This document shows, piece by piece, positions 50,464 to 57,626 of a stretch of 64,000 nt of DNA. Location of the stretch: NCBI GenBank assembly GCA_945900965.1, contig CAMDKM010000012.1, positions 33,544 through 97,543 of the forward strand, written 5' to 3'. The position numbers and the translations under genes are program-made. This stretch comes from Bordetella parapertussis. GTDB lineage: Bacteria > Pseudomonadota > Gammaproteobacteria > Burkholderiales > JACQAP01. The notes beneath the pieces were generated by a model that saw only the letters and a list, made by a program, of their open reading frames with translations, made no database searches and was not told the origin of the DNA. The first letter of the stretch is position 1, and every line of letters begins with the position of its first letter.

Positions 50464-50895
50464 TCAATGCGAAATATTCAAGTTCTTGAGCAGCATGATC
50501 GAGCCGTGCTTCGCAGCTTTCTTGAAGTAGCGTTCATCCGCGGTCACCAGCACGGCCTCCGCCGTTTCGAGTGCCACTGCGTGATACAGGGTGTCAAAAA
50601 GATGGTGGCCGGTGGATAGGGCCAACTGGCAGGCGGTCAGATACATTCCCGGCGTCTTCAGAACAGGTAGTTCAAACGCGTATAAACCGATTACATCGTC
50701 TTCAACAGTCTTCGGACTCAATCGAGTGAGAACCGCCGCAACTTCCGCCAGCCAATGGGGCGGCTGGAGCAAAGAAATCCGTCCCTCGCGAACTTCTCGC
50801 AATAATGCAAGCGCCAGATCCGAATCGGCTTCATCCGCACGATCGGGACATAACCATTTAATTACTACACTTGCGTCTACAACAACCTGAGTCAC
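50464..50895 (-). CDS. vapC: PIN-domain ribonuclease toxin (VapC-like)
   Basis: PIN-fold toxin of 143 residues. Acidic residues are in place: Asp7 in VVVDASVVIKWL, Glu in HWLAEVAAVLTRL, Asp in LFDTLYHAVAL and Asp in LVTADERYFKKA. Such enzymes cut specific tRNA or rRNA. The GTG start overlaps the stop of the upstream antitoxin by four bases. The pair lies between two REP units inside cassette E, in reverse orientation, separating regulator E from its tiny gene. Confidence 0.9.
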   Translation of the reverse strand: MTQVVVDASVVIKWLCPDRADEADSDLALALLREVREGRISLLQPPHWLAEVAAVLTRLSPKTVEDDVIGLYAFELPVLKTPGMYLTACQLALSTGHHLFDTLYHAVALETAEAVLVTADERYFKKAAKHGSIMLLKNLNISH

Positions 50896-51125
50896 GCGCG
50901 GCCCGCTGAACGGGCTTTGCGTACCGCAGTCACCGACACAACGGGCCGACTGGCGCGTTTGCTCAGTAATGCGTCAATTGCCCGCGCACGTTGCCTGTTC
51001 AAACCATGCTCCTCTACCGCTCGGACCATCAGGGCGGCAATAATCTGACTTTTGTTCTGCTTTTCGAACGTCTTATTGAATCGCTCCTTTACTTCATCGG
51101 GGACGCTGAAATTGACGGTAGCCAT
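50892..51125 (-). CDS. Ribbon-helix-helix antitoxin of VapC
   Basis: A 77-residue antitoxin. The N-terminal ribbon-helix-helix (MATVNFSVPDEVKERFNKTF, KSQIIAALMVRAVEEHG) would bind the operator as a dimer; the basic C-terminal tail would cover the toxin. The start is ATG at 51125 with AAGGAG in front. It is the first gene of the pair and overlaps vapC. Confidence 0.82.
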   Translation of the reverse strand: MATVNFSVPDEVKERFNKTFEKQNKSQIIAALMVRAVEEHGLNRQRARAIDALLSKRASRPVVSVTAVRKARSAGRA

Positions 51126-51275
51126 GAGGCACTCCTTGGATTGTTGAATGTTTCAACAACAGATTTTCGGCCCAGCTTGGGAAGTTGTCAATCGGCCCGT
51201 GATGGGATCTTGCGTGGAACCTGCGTGCCCACGCGTACTGCCACTGAAACCTCGTTGGCATCGAAAAGTGCGATT

Positions 51276-51374
51276 TTGTAGGTTGGGTTAGGCCAAGCCG
51301 TAACCCAACAAGCTATTGGCAAATTGGCAACAAACGTTGGGTTACGCCGCTTCGCGTCTAACCCAACCTACGCA
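51276..51374. repeat. REP-like palindrome pair, cassette E (right of the VapC insertion)
   Basis: TTGTAGGTTGGGTTAGGCCA, AGCCGTAACCCAAC, then TTGGGTTACGCCGCTTCGCG and TAACCCAACCTACG. The outer arms GTAGGTTGGGTTA and TAACCCAACCTAC are perfectly inverted. It leads into the conserved block before the tiny gene. Confidence 0.82.
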
Positions 51375-51378
51375 ATTC

Positions 51379-51453
51379 GGATTTCCCAATAAGTAAGCAA
51401 TTTTCAACAGCCTGCCCGATAGGCTGATCGCGTGTTGATCCGGAGGGGGTCCG
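51379..51453 (+). promoter_or_regulatory. Conserved leader block, cassette E
   Basis: GATTTCCCAATAAGTAAGC, TAGGCTG 32 bases after CAATAAGT, then GCGTGTTGATCCGGAGGGG before the GTG start. The order and spacing are the same as in B and D; the centre differs. Confidence 0.55.
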
Positions 51454-51639
51454 GTGCGTCAGCCGAGAAGCTACATCGTTCGCGTCTATCGCCAGGGGGC
51501 GCGCAGCCTCAACGGCGTGGTCGAGGATGCGCGGACCGGCGAGCAAAGGTCGTTTGCCACCATGCAGGAATTGTGGACGCTACTGCGCCAGACCTCTCTT
51601 AAGTCAACACAGCATCCCGCTGACGATAAGCCAATGTGA
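51454..51639 (+). CDS. Cassette E tiny protein (61 aa, unknown family)
   Basis: A 61-residue protein from a GTG with GGAGGGGG upstream. It reads RQPRSYIVRVYRQGARSLNG, VVEDARTGEQRSF and ELWTLLRQ, and ends PADDKPM. It is the closest relative of the B and D copies. The Thr-to-Asn change in SLNG and the Gln at the end of the LRR turn are its main differences. The secreted gene follows after about 53 bases. Confidence 0.78.
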   Translation: MRQPRSYIVRVYRQGARSLNGVVEDARTGEQRSFATMQELWTLLRQTSLKSTQHPADDKPM

Positions 51640-51692
51640 GCGGGACGCGCTGGGGCCAAACAATGCCACTCGTCAATCTACAAGGAGGAATC

Positions 51693-52211
51693 ATGCGTAA
51701 CAAATTTATCGCCTTCATATCCAGTACCTTGCTTGCGGTTCTCTGCACTGCCGCGCTTGTTGCCAATGCGGCCGAGAAGCGGGACCAATCCTATGTAAAA
51801 TCCAACTACAGAACCATGTACAAGACTGCGGTATCGGTTGGTGTGTCGCCCAATCGTGAGGTAGTGCAAGAGGCCAGCACTGCCGATATGAAATACTCGC
51901 ACCCAGACTTCAAAACCAAGGATGAATGGGCATTTGTCCATTCAGACCTCATTGACGGCGCTGGCACGCAAACTGGGTACTTTATCGATACGCACGAGGA
52001 CGGCAGCCAGACATTCGGGGTCTTCAAAGGCACGGTCAAAAATACTTCCAAAGCGGATGGCTCGTGGGAATCGGTCTGGGAAGGAACGTATGAATACCGT
52101 GGCGGCACCGGAAAATACAAGAACATAAAAGGATCAGGAAAATACAAGGGCAGGGCGTCATCGCAAGATCCGAGTGGTCGAGAGGAGGGCTGGGAAAAGG
52201 TTGAGTACTGA
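51693..52211 (+). CDS. Cassette E secreted protein (GGTGKY type)
   Basis: Exported protein of 172 residues with a signal peptide (FIAFISSTLLAVLCTAALVA, cleavage near ANA). The mature part has THEDGSQTFGVFKGTVKNTS and YRGGTGKYKNIKGSGKYKGR. The GGTGKYxxIxGSG block matches cassette A; the DxDGD block is reduced to HEDGS. It has no cysteines in the mature part, unlike A-C. AAGGAGG lies just before the ATG. Lysine and tyrosine richness differs from the other members, so surface properties vary between units. Confidence 0.72.
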   Translation: MRNKFIAFISSTLLAVLCTAALVANAAEKRDQSYVKSNYRTMYKTAVSVGVSPNREVVQEASTADMKYSHPDFKTKDEWAFVHSDLIDGAGTQTGYFIDTHEDGSQTFGVFKGTVKNTSKADGSWESVWEGTYEYRGGTGKYKNIKGSGKYKGRASSQDPSGREEGWEKVEY

Positions 52212-52225
52212 TTTACTCTCCATTA

Positions 52226-52254
52226 GTGCCGCCCCGCTATCCTTAGGGCGGCAC
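52226..52254 (+). terminator. Terminator-like hairpin closing cassette E
   Basis: GTGCCGCCC and GGGCGGCAC form a perfect 9-bp stem with an 11-base loop 15 bases after the secreted gene. No T run follows, so its strength is uncertain. Confidence 0.5.
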
Positions 52255-52272
52255 CATGGCACGGGAGGAAGG

Positions 52273-53505
52273 ATGAGCTATTTCTGGGCGGGGCGGAGTT
52301 TCGCATTGGCACTGCTTGCATCTTCGGGAGCGTTCGCTGCGGACACCATCAAGCTGGGTTTGATCGAGCCGCTCAGCGGTGCGTTTGCGTATCAGGGCAA
52401 TACCAGCGTCCATCAGTTCGAGATGATGATCGACGAGGTCAACGCGCGGGGCGGTGTTTTGGGCGGCAGGAAGCTGGAACTTGTGTTCTTCGACAACAAG
52501 GCCAGCCCGCAGGAGAGCTTGCTTGCGTTGAAGCTGGCGGTGGATCAGGGCATCCGGGTGGTCTTGCAGTCCTCCGGCTCGCAAAGCGCGCACGCGATCT
52601 CCGAAGCGGTCACCAAGCACAACAGACGCGAGCCCGGCCGCAGCGTTCTGTATCTGAATTTCGGCGCAACGGACACTGCGCTGACCAATGAGAAATGCAG
52701 TTTCTGGCATTTCCGGTTCGACTCCAACGTCGACATGATGCTCACCGCCATGACGAGCTACATGGCCGGGCAGAAGGACATTCGCAAGGTGTATCTGATC
52801 AATCAGGATTATTCCTATGGGCAGCGAGTGAGCCAAATGGGCAAGGCTTTGCTGGCCAGGAAGCGTCCCGATGTGGTTGTTGTCGGGGATCATCTGCATC
52901 CCCTCGGCACGATCAAGGATTTCGCGCCCTATGTTGCCAAGATCAGAGCCAGCGGGGCCGATGCGGTGTTGACGGGAAACTGGGGCATGGACCTGGCGCT
53001 GCTCATCAAGGCGGCCGCAGAGACCGGGTTGTCGGCCACGTTCTACACCAACTATGCTTATCTGAACGGGACGCCCAGGGCAATCGGCAAGGCCGGCGAT
53101 GGGCGGGTCAAGACGGTGTTTCCCTGGCACATCAACATCGCGGGCGATCCGCTCGCGCAATTCGCATTGCGATTCCGGAAGCGATACCACGAAGAGTTCG
53201 ACTCCCTGCCGCCGAAGATCGCTCTGGACATGTGGGTTGCTGCCGTGGAACGCGCGGGATCAATCGACCCGCTTAAGGTTGCCTTGGCACTGGAGAACAT
53301 GCGCCATCAAAGCCCGACCGGAGAAGTATGGATGCGGCCCGAGGACCATCAATTGCAGTTGCCGCTTTACGTCGCAACCTTTAGCAAAGTGGGTGGCGAG
53401 GTGAAATACGATCTGGAAGACACGGGTCACGGATTTCGCACCGAATTGCGAATCGAGGCGAATGACCTGACGCTGCCGACCAGTTGCAGGATGGAAAGAC
53501 CTTGA
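52273..53505 (+). CDS. ABC transporter substrate-binding protein, branched-chain amino acid (LivK) type
   Basis: Periplasmic binding protein of 410 residues with a signal peptide (FALALLASSGAFA) and the type I fold of the Leu/Ile/Val family (IKLGLIEPLSGAFAYQGNTS, EMMIDEVNARGGVLGGRKLE, VFFDNKASPQESLLALKLAV). GGGAGGAAGG lies before ATG 52273, which decides the start. Transporter membrane and ATPase genes are not nearby. Such orphan binding proteins often recognise aromatic acids or amides rather than amino acids. It directly follows the last cassette but does not resemble the cassette proteins. Confidence 0.9.
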   Translation: MSYFWAGRSFALALLASSGAFAADTIKLGLIEPLSGAFAYQGNTSVHQFEMMIDEVNARGGVLGGRKLELVFFDNKASPQESLLALKLAVDQGIRVVLQSSGSQSAHAISEAVTKHNRREPGRSVLYLNFGATDTALTNEKCSFWHFRFDSNVDMMLTAMTSYMAGQKDIRKVYLINQDYSYGQRVSQMGKALLARKRPDVVVVGDHLHPLGTIKDFAPYVAKIRASGADAVLTGNWGMDLALLIKAAAETGLSATFYTNYAYLNGTPRAIGKAGDGRVKTVFPWHINIAGDPLAQFALRFRKRYHEEFDSLPPKIALDMWVAAVERAGSIDPLKVALALENMRHQSPTGEVWMRPEDHQLQLPLYVATFSKVGGEVKYDLEDTGHGFRTELRIEANDLTLPTSCRMERP

Positions 53506-53771
53506 GGCCGGTGACGAATGACAGGGTAAGGAGTAAAAGGCGATCTGGCGATCCGACCCATCTCCCAGCAGGAAGAGCGGCGCATCGAAGCGCACATTTT
53601 CTGCGTTCCCTGCTTACTGCCTGCACGTGACCCTTGGGCGCCAGCTCAACGCGCTTGCTCCGGGGCTTACTTCGCGAGTCGTGCTCGCGAGGTTCTCCGC
53701 GGTGCAAATGATCGACGTGTAGTGCAGACCTTTGGGGGTGAGCCTATGATCAATCAACCTAGAAACGGCGA
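53506..53771. other. Intergenic region
   Basis: About 270 bases after the binding-protein gene. No gene is seen. One local inverted repeat (CTTCGCGAG TCGTG CTCGCGAGG, 53669-53691) could act as a terminator-like hairpin. Confidence 0.4.
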
Positions 53772-54008
53772 TTGAATCACGGAGAACACGGTGCGGCACA
53801 CGGACACGTTACCGACGAAGTCGGCAGATCGCGGGGGGTGCACCGAAGCGCCGCCTCCCGCCCCGGATGGCTACGCCAACGCCGTGTCGGCGGTGCCGGA
53901 GAAAATACAAGAACTTATACGGCTCTGGCCTCTCACCCAGAAGGTGAGCGTAGAAAGAGAACTATCTCGTTGTTCTACCCCGTGATCTCCGTGTTCTCCG
54001 TGATTCAA
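53772..54008. repeat. Inverted array with 20-bp perfect ends (CACGGAGAA word)
   Basis: The element begins TTGAATCACGGAGAACACGG and ends with its exact reverse complement CCGTGTTCTCCGTGATTCAA (53989-54008). The right arm repeats the word again inward (CCCCGTGATCTCCGTG). The interior holds CGGACACGTTACCGACGAAG, which closely matches a stretch at 29528-29547. The last codons of the ATPase gene lie inside the element, so it replaced the original 3' end of that gene or abuts it. Confidence 0.8.
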
Positions 54009-55152
54009 CTGCTTTTTTTAGGATCAACCACTTTACTGCCTCGCACTCCGCGAATCCGCGGTGTTGGGCTAAGGAAGTTGCAGCTCCTGGCAGAGGCGGA
54101 TAAACGGAATCACCGTCACCTTTTCGGTCGCAAAAATGACTCTCGCCCAGATGGGTTTGGTAAAAATGGGGGATCGGCGTGCGCTCGGCGAAATAGCGCA
54201 GCGCGGGACCGATGGCCTTGTCTCCCGACTTGCATTCGACGGCGAATAGCGGCTTGCGATCCCGCAGTACGACAAAATCCACTTCGCGTTTGTCCGTGTC
54301 CCGCAAGTACCGTAACTCCATCGAGTGGCCTTCGTTGTCTTCGATCCAGTGGCAATACTTGAGAAGCTGCGAAGCGACCATGTTTTCGAATCGCGCTCCG
54401 TCGTCATCGACGCTGGACCAGTCCCAAAGGTAAAGTTTCCTTTCCTTCTTCACGGCACGAACCCTGGGAGGCCCATAGGGCAAAATTCGGAAGCAGACGT
54501 ACAGGTTTTCAAGGATCTGCAGCCAGCGCTCCGCGGTCTTGTGGTCAATCTGGAGATCTTCGCGCAAGCTCTTGACCGATAGCGGGGAACCGACTTTCGA
54601 GGGAAGCAGATCGGTCAGGTGTTCGATGAGGCTGATCTCGCGAACGTGTTCCAGATCCCTCAAGTCCTCCCGCACGACCCGTGAGATCCGGTCGCGACGC
54701 CAGATGCGATGTTCCGTCTCGTTCTGCGAAAAGAGCGGTTCCGGAAATCCGCCGAATTTCAGCAGGGCTTCCAGGTCGGAGCGTCCGGGTCTGCGGTTCA
54801 TCTCCCGCAGAGAAAAAAGATGGAGGCGGAAATACCGGTAGCGACCGGCGTGCGAGTCGCCGCCCTTGCGGTAGTAATCGAGCCGGGCGGAGCCGGTGAC
54901 GATGATCTTGCGCCGGGACCGTTCCGTATCGTAAATGCCTTTCAGCAGGTTTCTCCAGCGGCTATATTTGTGGATTTCATCCAGCAGGAGCAAAGGTTCC
55001 CCAGCCGGAAGTTCAGCCCGCCTCAAGCGGGGCGGCACCGCCGGATGATCCCAGTTGAGATAGGCCGGGTGCGTTTCGTCGACGGCGTCGCCGAGAAAGC
55101 CCAAGGCAAATGTTGTCTTGCCGACCTGGCGCGGACCGCCGATGAAGACCAT
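53962..55152 (-). CDS. AAA-type ATPase with DUF4143 nuclease-like C-terminus, 5' end frameshifted
   Basis: ATP-binding protein of 396 residues. It has P-loop GGPRQVGKTT at residues 5-14, Walker B LLLLDEIHKYSRWRN, IIVTGSARLD, a linker winged helix, and a DUF4143 domain with VDFVVLRDRKPLFAVECKSG (the D...ExK pattern of restriction-like nucleases). The true N-terminus probably begins at ATG 55235 (MSKVDYGPFHAHPP) but is out of frame because a run of seven C residues is one base short; reading on gives RYLENGVADALRRK and then this frame. As it stands, translation must start at an internal ATG at 55152. The C-terminal 20 residues lie inside a repeat. Confidence 0.8.
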   Translation of the reverse strand: MVFIGGPRQVGKTTFALGFLGDAVDETHPAYLNWDHPAVPPRLRRAELPAGEPLLLLDEIHKYSRWRNLLKGIYDTERSRRKIIVTGSARLDYYRKGGDSHAGRYRYFRLHLFSLREMNRRPGRSDLEALLKFGGFPEPLFSQNETEHRIWRRDRISRVVREDLRDLEHVREISLIEHLTDLLPSKVGSPLSVKSLREDLQIDHKTAERWLQILENLYVCFRILPYGPPRVRAVKKERKLYLWDWSSVDDDGARFENMVASQLLKYCHWIEDNEGHSMELRYLRDTDKREVDFVVLRDRKPLFAVECKSGDKAIGPALRYFAERTPIPHFYQTHLGESHFCDRKGDGDSVYPPLPGAATSLAQHRGFAECEAVKWLILKKAVESRRTRRSRGRTTR

Positions 55153-55193
55153 CTTGCGTCGCAGGGCGTCCGCGACGCCATTTTCCAGATAAC

Positions 55194-55200
55194 GGGGGGG
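55194..55200 (-). other. Poly-C tract at the frameshift site
   Basis: Seven C residues on the coding (minus) strand separate the upstream frame MSKVDYGPFHAHPP from the downstream frame RYLENGVADALRRK. One additional C would join them. Homopolymers of this kind can slip during replication and switch a gene on and off. A sequencing or assembly error is the simple alternative. Confidence 0.6.
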
Positions 55201-55222
55201 TGCGCATGAAATGGACCATAGT

Positions 55223-55246
55223 CCACTTTACTCATGAGTAAAGTGG
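55223..55246. promoter_or_regulatory. 24-bp perfect palindrome over the ATPase start codon
   Basis: CCACTTTACTCA is followed directly by its exact reverse complement TGAGTAAAGTGG. The central TCATGA contains the original start codon of the ATPase gene (minus strand). Such a palindrome is an ideal site for a dimeric DNA-binding protein, or would fold over the ribosome start in the mRNA. Either would allow tight control or autoregulation. Confidence 0.7.
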
Positions 55247-55388
55247 GGCCTTGTCCCAAACGAGGAGAGTCCATCCCAGCGCTGGTGCCATGATCCGGCG
55301 AATACCAGCCTCAGCCAATAGAGGACGCGTTCCCCTGTTAATGAATTGCCAAAGAAAAATTTGAGCAAGCAGGTTTTTTTGTCGAAGG

Positions 55389-56009
55389 CTATGTGAGGAT
55401 CGACGGGTATCCAACGCGCTCCGGATCGCCCGAACGCGCGAGATCCTCCGGCAAATCCACATCGAAAGCGAGCCCCCCACTTTCCACGATATCCGGTTGC
55501 AGGCCGAATATCTTGGCCTGTTCAAGGTGAAGTGCAAAACTGTCCACCCCGAAGGAAAAACCGAAATCCAGCGACGCCTCGATGCACAAGCCGTTGGTTC
55601 CCTCGTGTTTGCGGTCCGGCGCGATGCCGATGCGGCTGGCTTGCCCAGCCTGCGCGAGATCGCGCAGGTCATTTGCGTTCAACAGTGGAAGATCGCAGTG
55701 GACGATGAGTATCTTCGACGCGCCACGCTGCCGAAGGGCGAGTTGCGCCTGCCGCAGCCCGCCGTTCAGTCCGGCGCCCGAGTCTTCCTCCAGAACCTGT
55801 GCTCCAAGTGCCGCCGCGCGAGCACGCGTAACCCTGCAACCGCTAACCACCAAGGTTCGATCCAGTCCGGGAAATTGCGCGGCTTGGTCGAGCGTGTGCA
55901 GAAACATCCGCTCCAGAAGCGCGCGGCGCTGCACGAGGTCCAGCACGGGCGCGAGCCGGCTTTTGCCGGCAAGCAGAGACTTCATCGGCAGTACCAGCCA
56001 AACGCTCAC
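55389..56009 (-). CDS. cofC: 2-phospho-L-lactate (or related) guanylyltransferase CofC
   Basis: Nucleotidyltransferase of coenzyme F420 synthesis, 206 residues, activating a three-carbon phospho-acid with GTP. The family blocks are present: PMKSLLAGKSRLAPVL at the N-terminus, EEDSGAGLNGGLRQA, IVHCDLPLLNANDL with the metal-binding aspartate, and HEGTNGLCI. Depending on the organism the substrate is 2-phospholactate, phosphoenolpyruvate or 3-phosphoglycerate. It starts with GTG and overlaps the upstream cofD by four bases. It is the last gene of the F420 run. Confidence 0.93.
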   Translation of the reverse strand: MSVWLVLPMKSLLAGKSRLAPVLDLVQRRALLERMFLHTLDQAAQFPGLDRTLVVSGCRVTRARAAALGAQVLEEDSGAGLNGGLRQAQLALRQRGASKILIVHCDLPLLNANDLRDLAQAGQASRIGIAPDRKHEGTNGLCIEASLDFGFSFGVDSFALHLEQAKIFGLQPDIVESGGLAFDVDLPEDLARSGDPERVGYPSILT

Positions 56010-56971
56010 GGCTTCGCCCTCGTTGCGGCGGGTGTTGCGAACAGGTGGATGAAATCGATGATACGCCCTGCCAGGGCTGCGCGATCATCCGGATCGATCA
56101 TGACGGTGGCCGTGACCAGCGGGCGAATGCCCAGCCGCTCGATGGCGGTACTTAATGCGGAGTCGGCATGATCCACGACCAGGGCATCGACGAGACCCGC
56201 ATAAAATCGCGCGACCTCCAGTGAGGAAGGTTCCTTGCCCAATTCGCGCATGATCTTGGCGGCGGGGCCTTTGAGTGCTTGTCCGTCGATGATGGGGGAA
56301 ACGGCGATGACCGGCACCCGCCGATGTTCGAGGGCGCTGCGTATATCCGGAAGGGCGAGCATGGGAGCGATGCTCAAGTAGGGATTCGACGGGCAAATGA
56401 CAATGGCGCGCAAGGTCGGACTGTCCAACGTAGATCGGAGCACGTTGGCGATCCGTGCCGTGGCAGCGCCGGAGAATTCCAGCCTGGTCACTGCCGGTTC
56501 GGCCCGCTGTCGCACGAAATAATCCTGAAAGCTCAATATGCCTTCGGCCGTATGCACCAATGTACGCACGGGGTCATCGCTCATCGGCGTGACGGCATGG
56601 CGAATGCCAAGATGTGCGCACAGTGCACGAGTGACAGCGGAAAGGCTCTCTTTGGCTCGCAGTCGGCGCGTGCGTTCCACATGGGTCGCCATATCACGGT
56701 CGCCGAGACGAAACCAGGTATCGCCGCCCAGTGCCTTTAGGCCCTCCATGAAATGCCAGGTTTCCCCCTGGATACCCCAGCCCCGCACCGGATCGTTGAG
56801 GCCGGCGAGCGTGTACATCACCGAATCCAGGTCCGGAGAAATATGCAATCCCAGATGCTTGAAGTCGTCGCCGGTGTTAACGGCGATCGTCAACTCTTCG
56901 GGCGCGAGCACATCGGCAAGGCCTCGGGCGAGTTTGGCGCCGCCTACGCCGCCTGCAAGTGCAAGAATCAT
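56006..56971 (-). CDS. cofD: CofD: 2-phospho-L-lactate transferase
   Basis: Transferase of 321 residues that moves the activated phospho-acid onto the deazaflavin Fo to give F420-0 or dehydro-F420-0. Hallmarks are MILALAGGVGGAKLARGLAD, NTGDDFKHLGLHISPDLDSV, MYTLAGLND, WFRLGDRDMATHVERTRRL and MSDDPVRTLVHT. The length is normal. It overlaps the nitroreductase gene upstream and cofC downstream by four bases each, so the three are translated as a coupled set. Confidence 0.95.
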   Translation of the reverse strand: MILALAGGVGGAKLARGLADVLAPEELTIAVNTGDDFKHLGLHISPDLDSVMYTLAGLNDPVRGWGIQGETWHFMEGLKALGGDTWFRLGDRDMATHVERTRRLRAKESLSAVTRALCAHLGIRHAVTPMSDDPVRTLVHTAEGILSFQDYFVRQRAEPAVTRLEFSGAATARIANVLRSTLDSPTLRAIVICPSNPYLSIAPMLALPDIRSALEHRRVPVIAVSPIIDGQALKGPAAKIMRELGKEPSSLEVARFYAGLVDALVVDHADSALSTAIERLGIRPLVTATVMIDPDDRAALAGRIIDFIHLFATPAATRAKP

Positions 56972-57624
56972 GGTTTTCCTCTTTCGTAGCGGGCGACTTC
57001 GCTCAACGGGCGGCGCCGGAACGGTTTGCCCTGATCGGCCGGATAACCCAGCGTTATGATCGCCTGTGGCTCCCAGTCGCTAGGTAACCCCAGCGTAGAG
57101 GCCACGGTGCCCTGACAGAACAACGGCGCGCACATCCAGCAGGCGCCGAGACCCGCGGCGTGCGCGGCCAGCAAGAGGTTTTGAGCGGCCATCGCCGCTC
57201 CCTGTGTCGCCATCAGCCTTTCGGCCTGATTACGCTTATCGTCGGCGTAGCGGTCCATGTCGATCATGCTCATGCAGATCACAATGAGCACCGGCGCGCC
57301 CGTGAGCCGGGCATACGAGCGTGCTACATCGGCATCGATGGCCTCGGCAGAATCGCCGTCTCGGCTGCGGTCTGCCCGTAGTCGCTCGCCCATCGCACGG
57401 GCCAGCTTTTCCTTAGCCGCCGTCGTCTCAATGACGGGAAACCGCCAGGGCTGGCGGTTGTGCGCAGAGGCGGCTGTCACGGCGGTCTCCAGAAGGGAAT
57501 CGATCAGTTCGCGGGCGATCGGTATGGGCAGATAGCGCCGGATCGATCGACGCGCAGCGGCAAGATCAGCGAATGAAGTCGCGTTTACCGAATCCACCGC
57601 TTGAATGTTTTGATTGCCACCCAT
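56968..57624 (-). CDS. Nitroreductase-family protein, FbiB C-terminal-like (dehydro-F420 reductase candidate)
   Basis: FMN-binding nitroreductase fold of 218 residues: ARRSIRRYLPIPIARELIDS, VTAASAHNRQPWRF, then GAAMAAQNLLLAAHAAGLGA, CWMCAPLF and IITLGYPADQGKPFRRRPLS. This pattern is that of the C-terminal domain of actinobacterial FbiB, which reduces the exocyclic double bond of dehydro-F420-0. Here it is a separate gene placed between cofE and cofD, which strongly suggests the same job. It starts two bases after cofE ends. Confidence 0.85.
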   Translation of the reverse strand: MGGNQNIQAVDSVNATSFADLAAARRSIRRYLPIPIARELIDSLLETAVTAASAHNRQPWRFPVIETTAAKEKLARAMGERLRADRSRDGDSAEAIDADVARSYARLTGAPVLIVICMSMIDMDRYADDKRNQAERLMATQGAAMAAQNLLLAAHAAGLGACWMCAPLFCQGTVASTLGLPSDWEPQAIITLGYPADQGKPFRRRPLSEVARYERGKP

Positions 57625-57626
57625 AA

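Noticed and set aside
53772..54362. Plus-strand frame of 196 codons covering the repeat and the end of the ATPase gene
   Set aside because: It is composed of repeat sequence and the antisense of the ATPase; no motif supports it.
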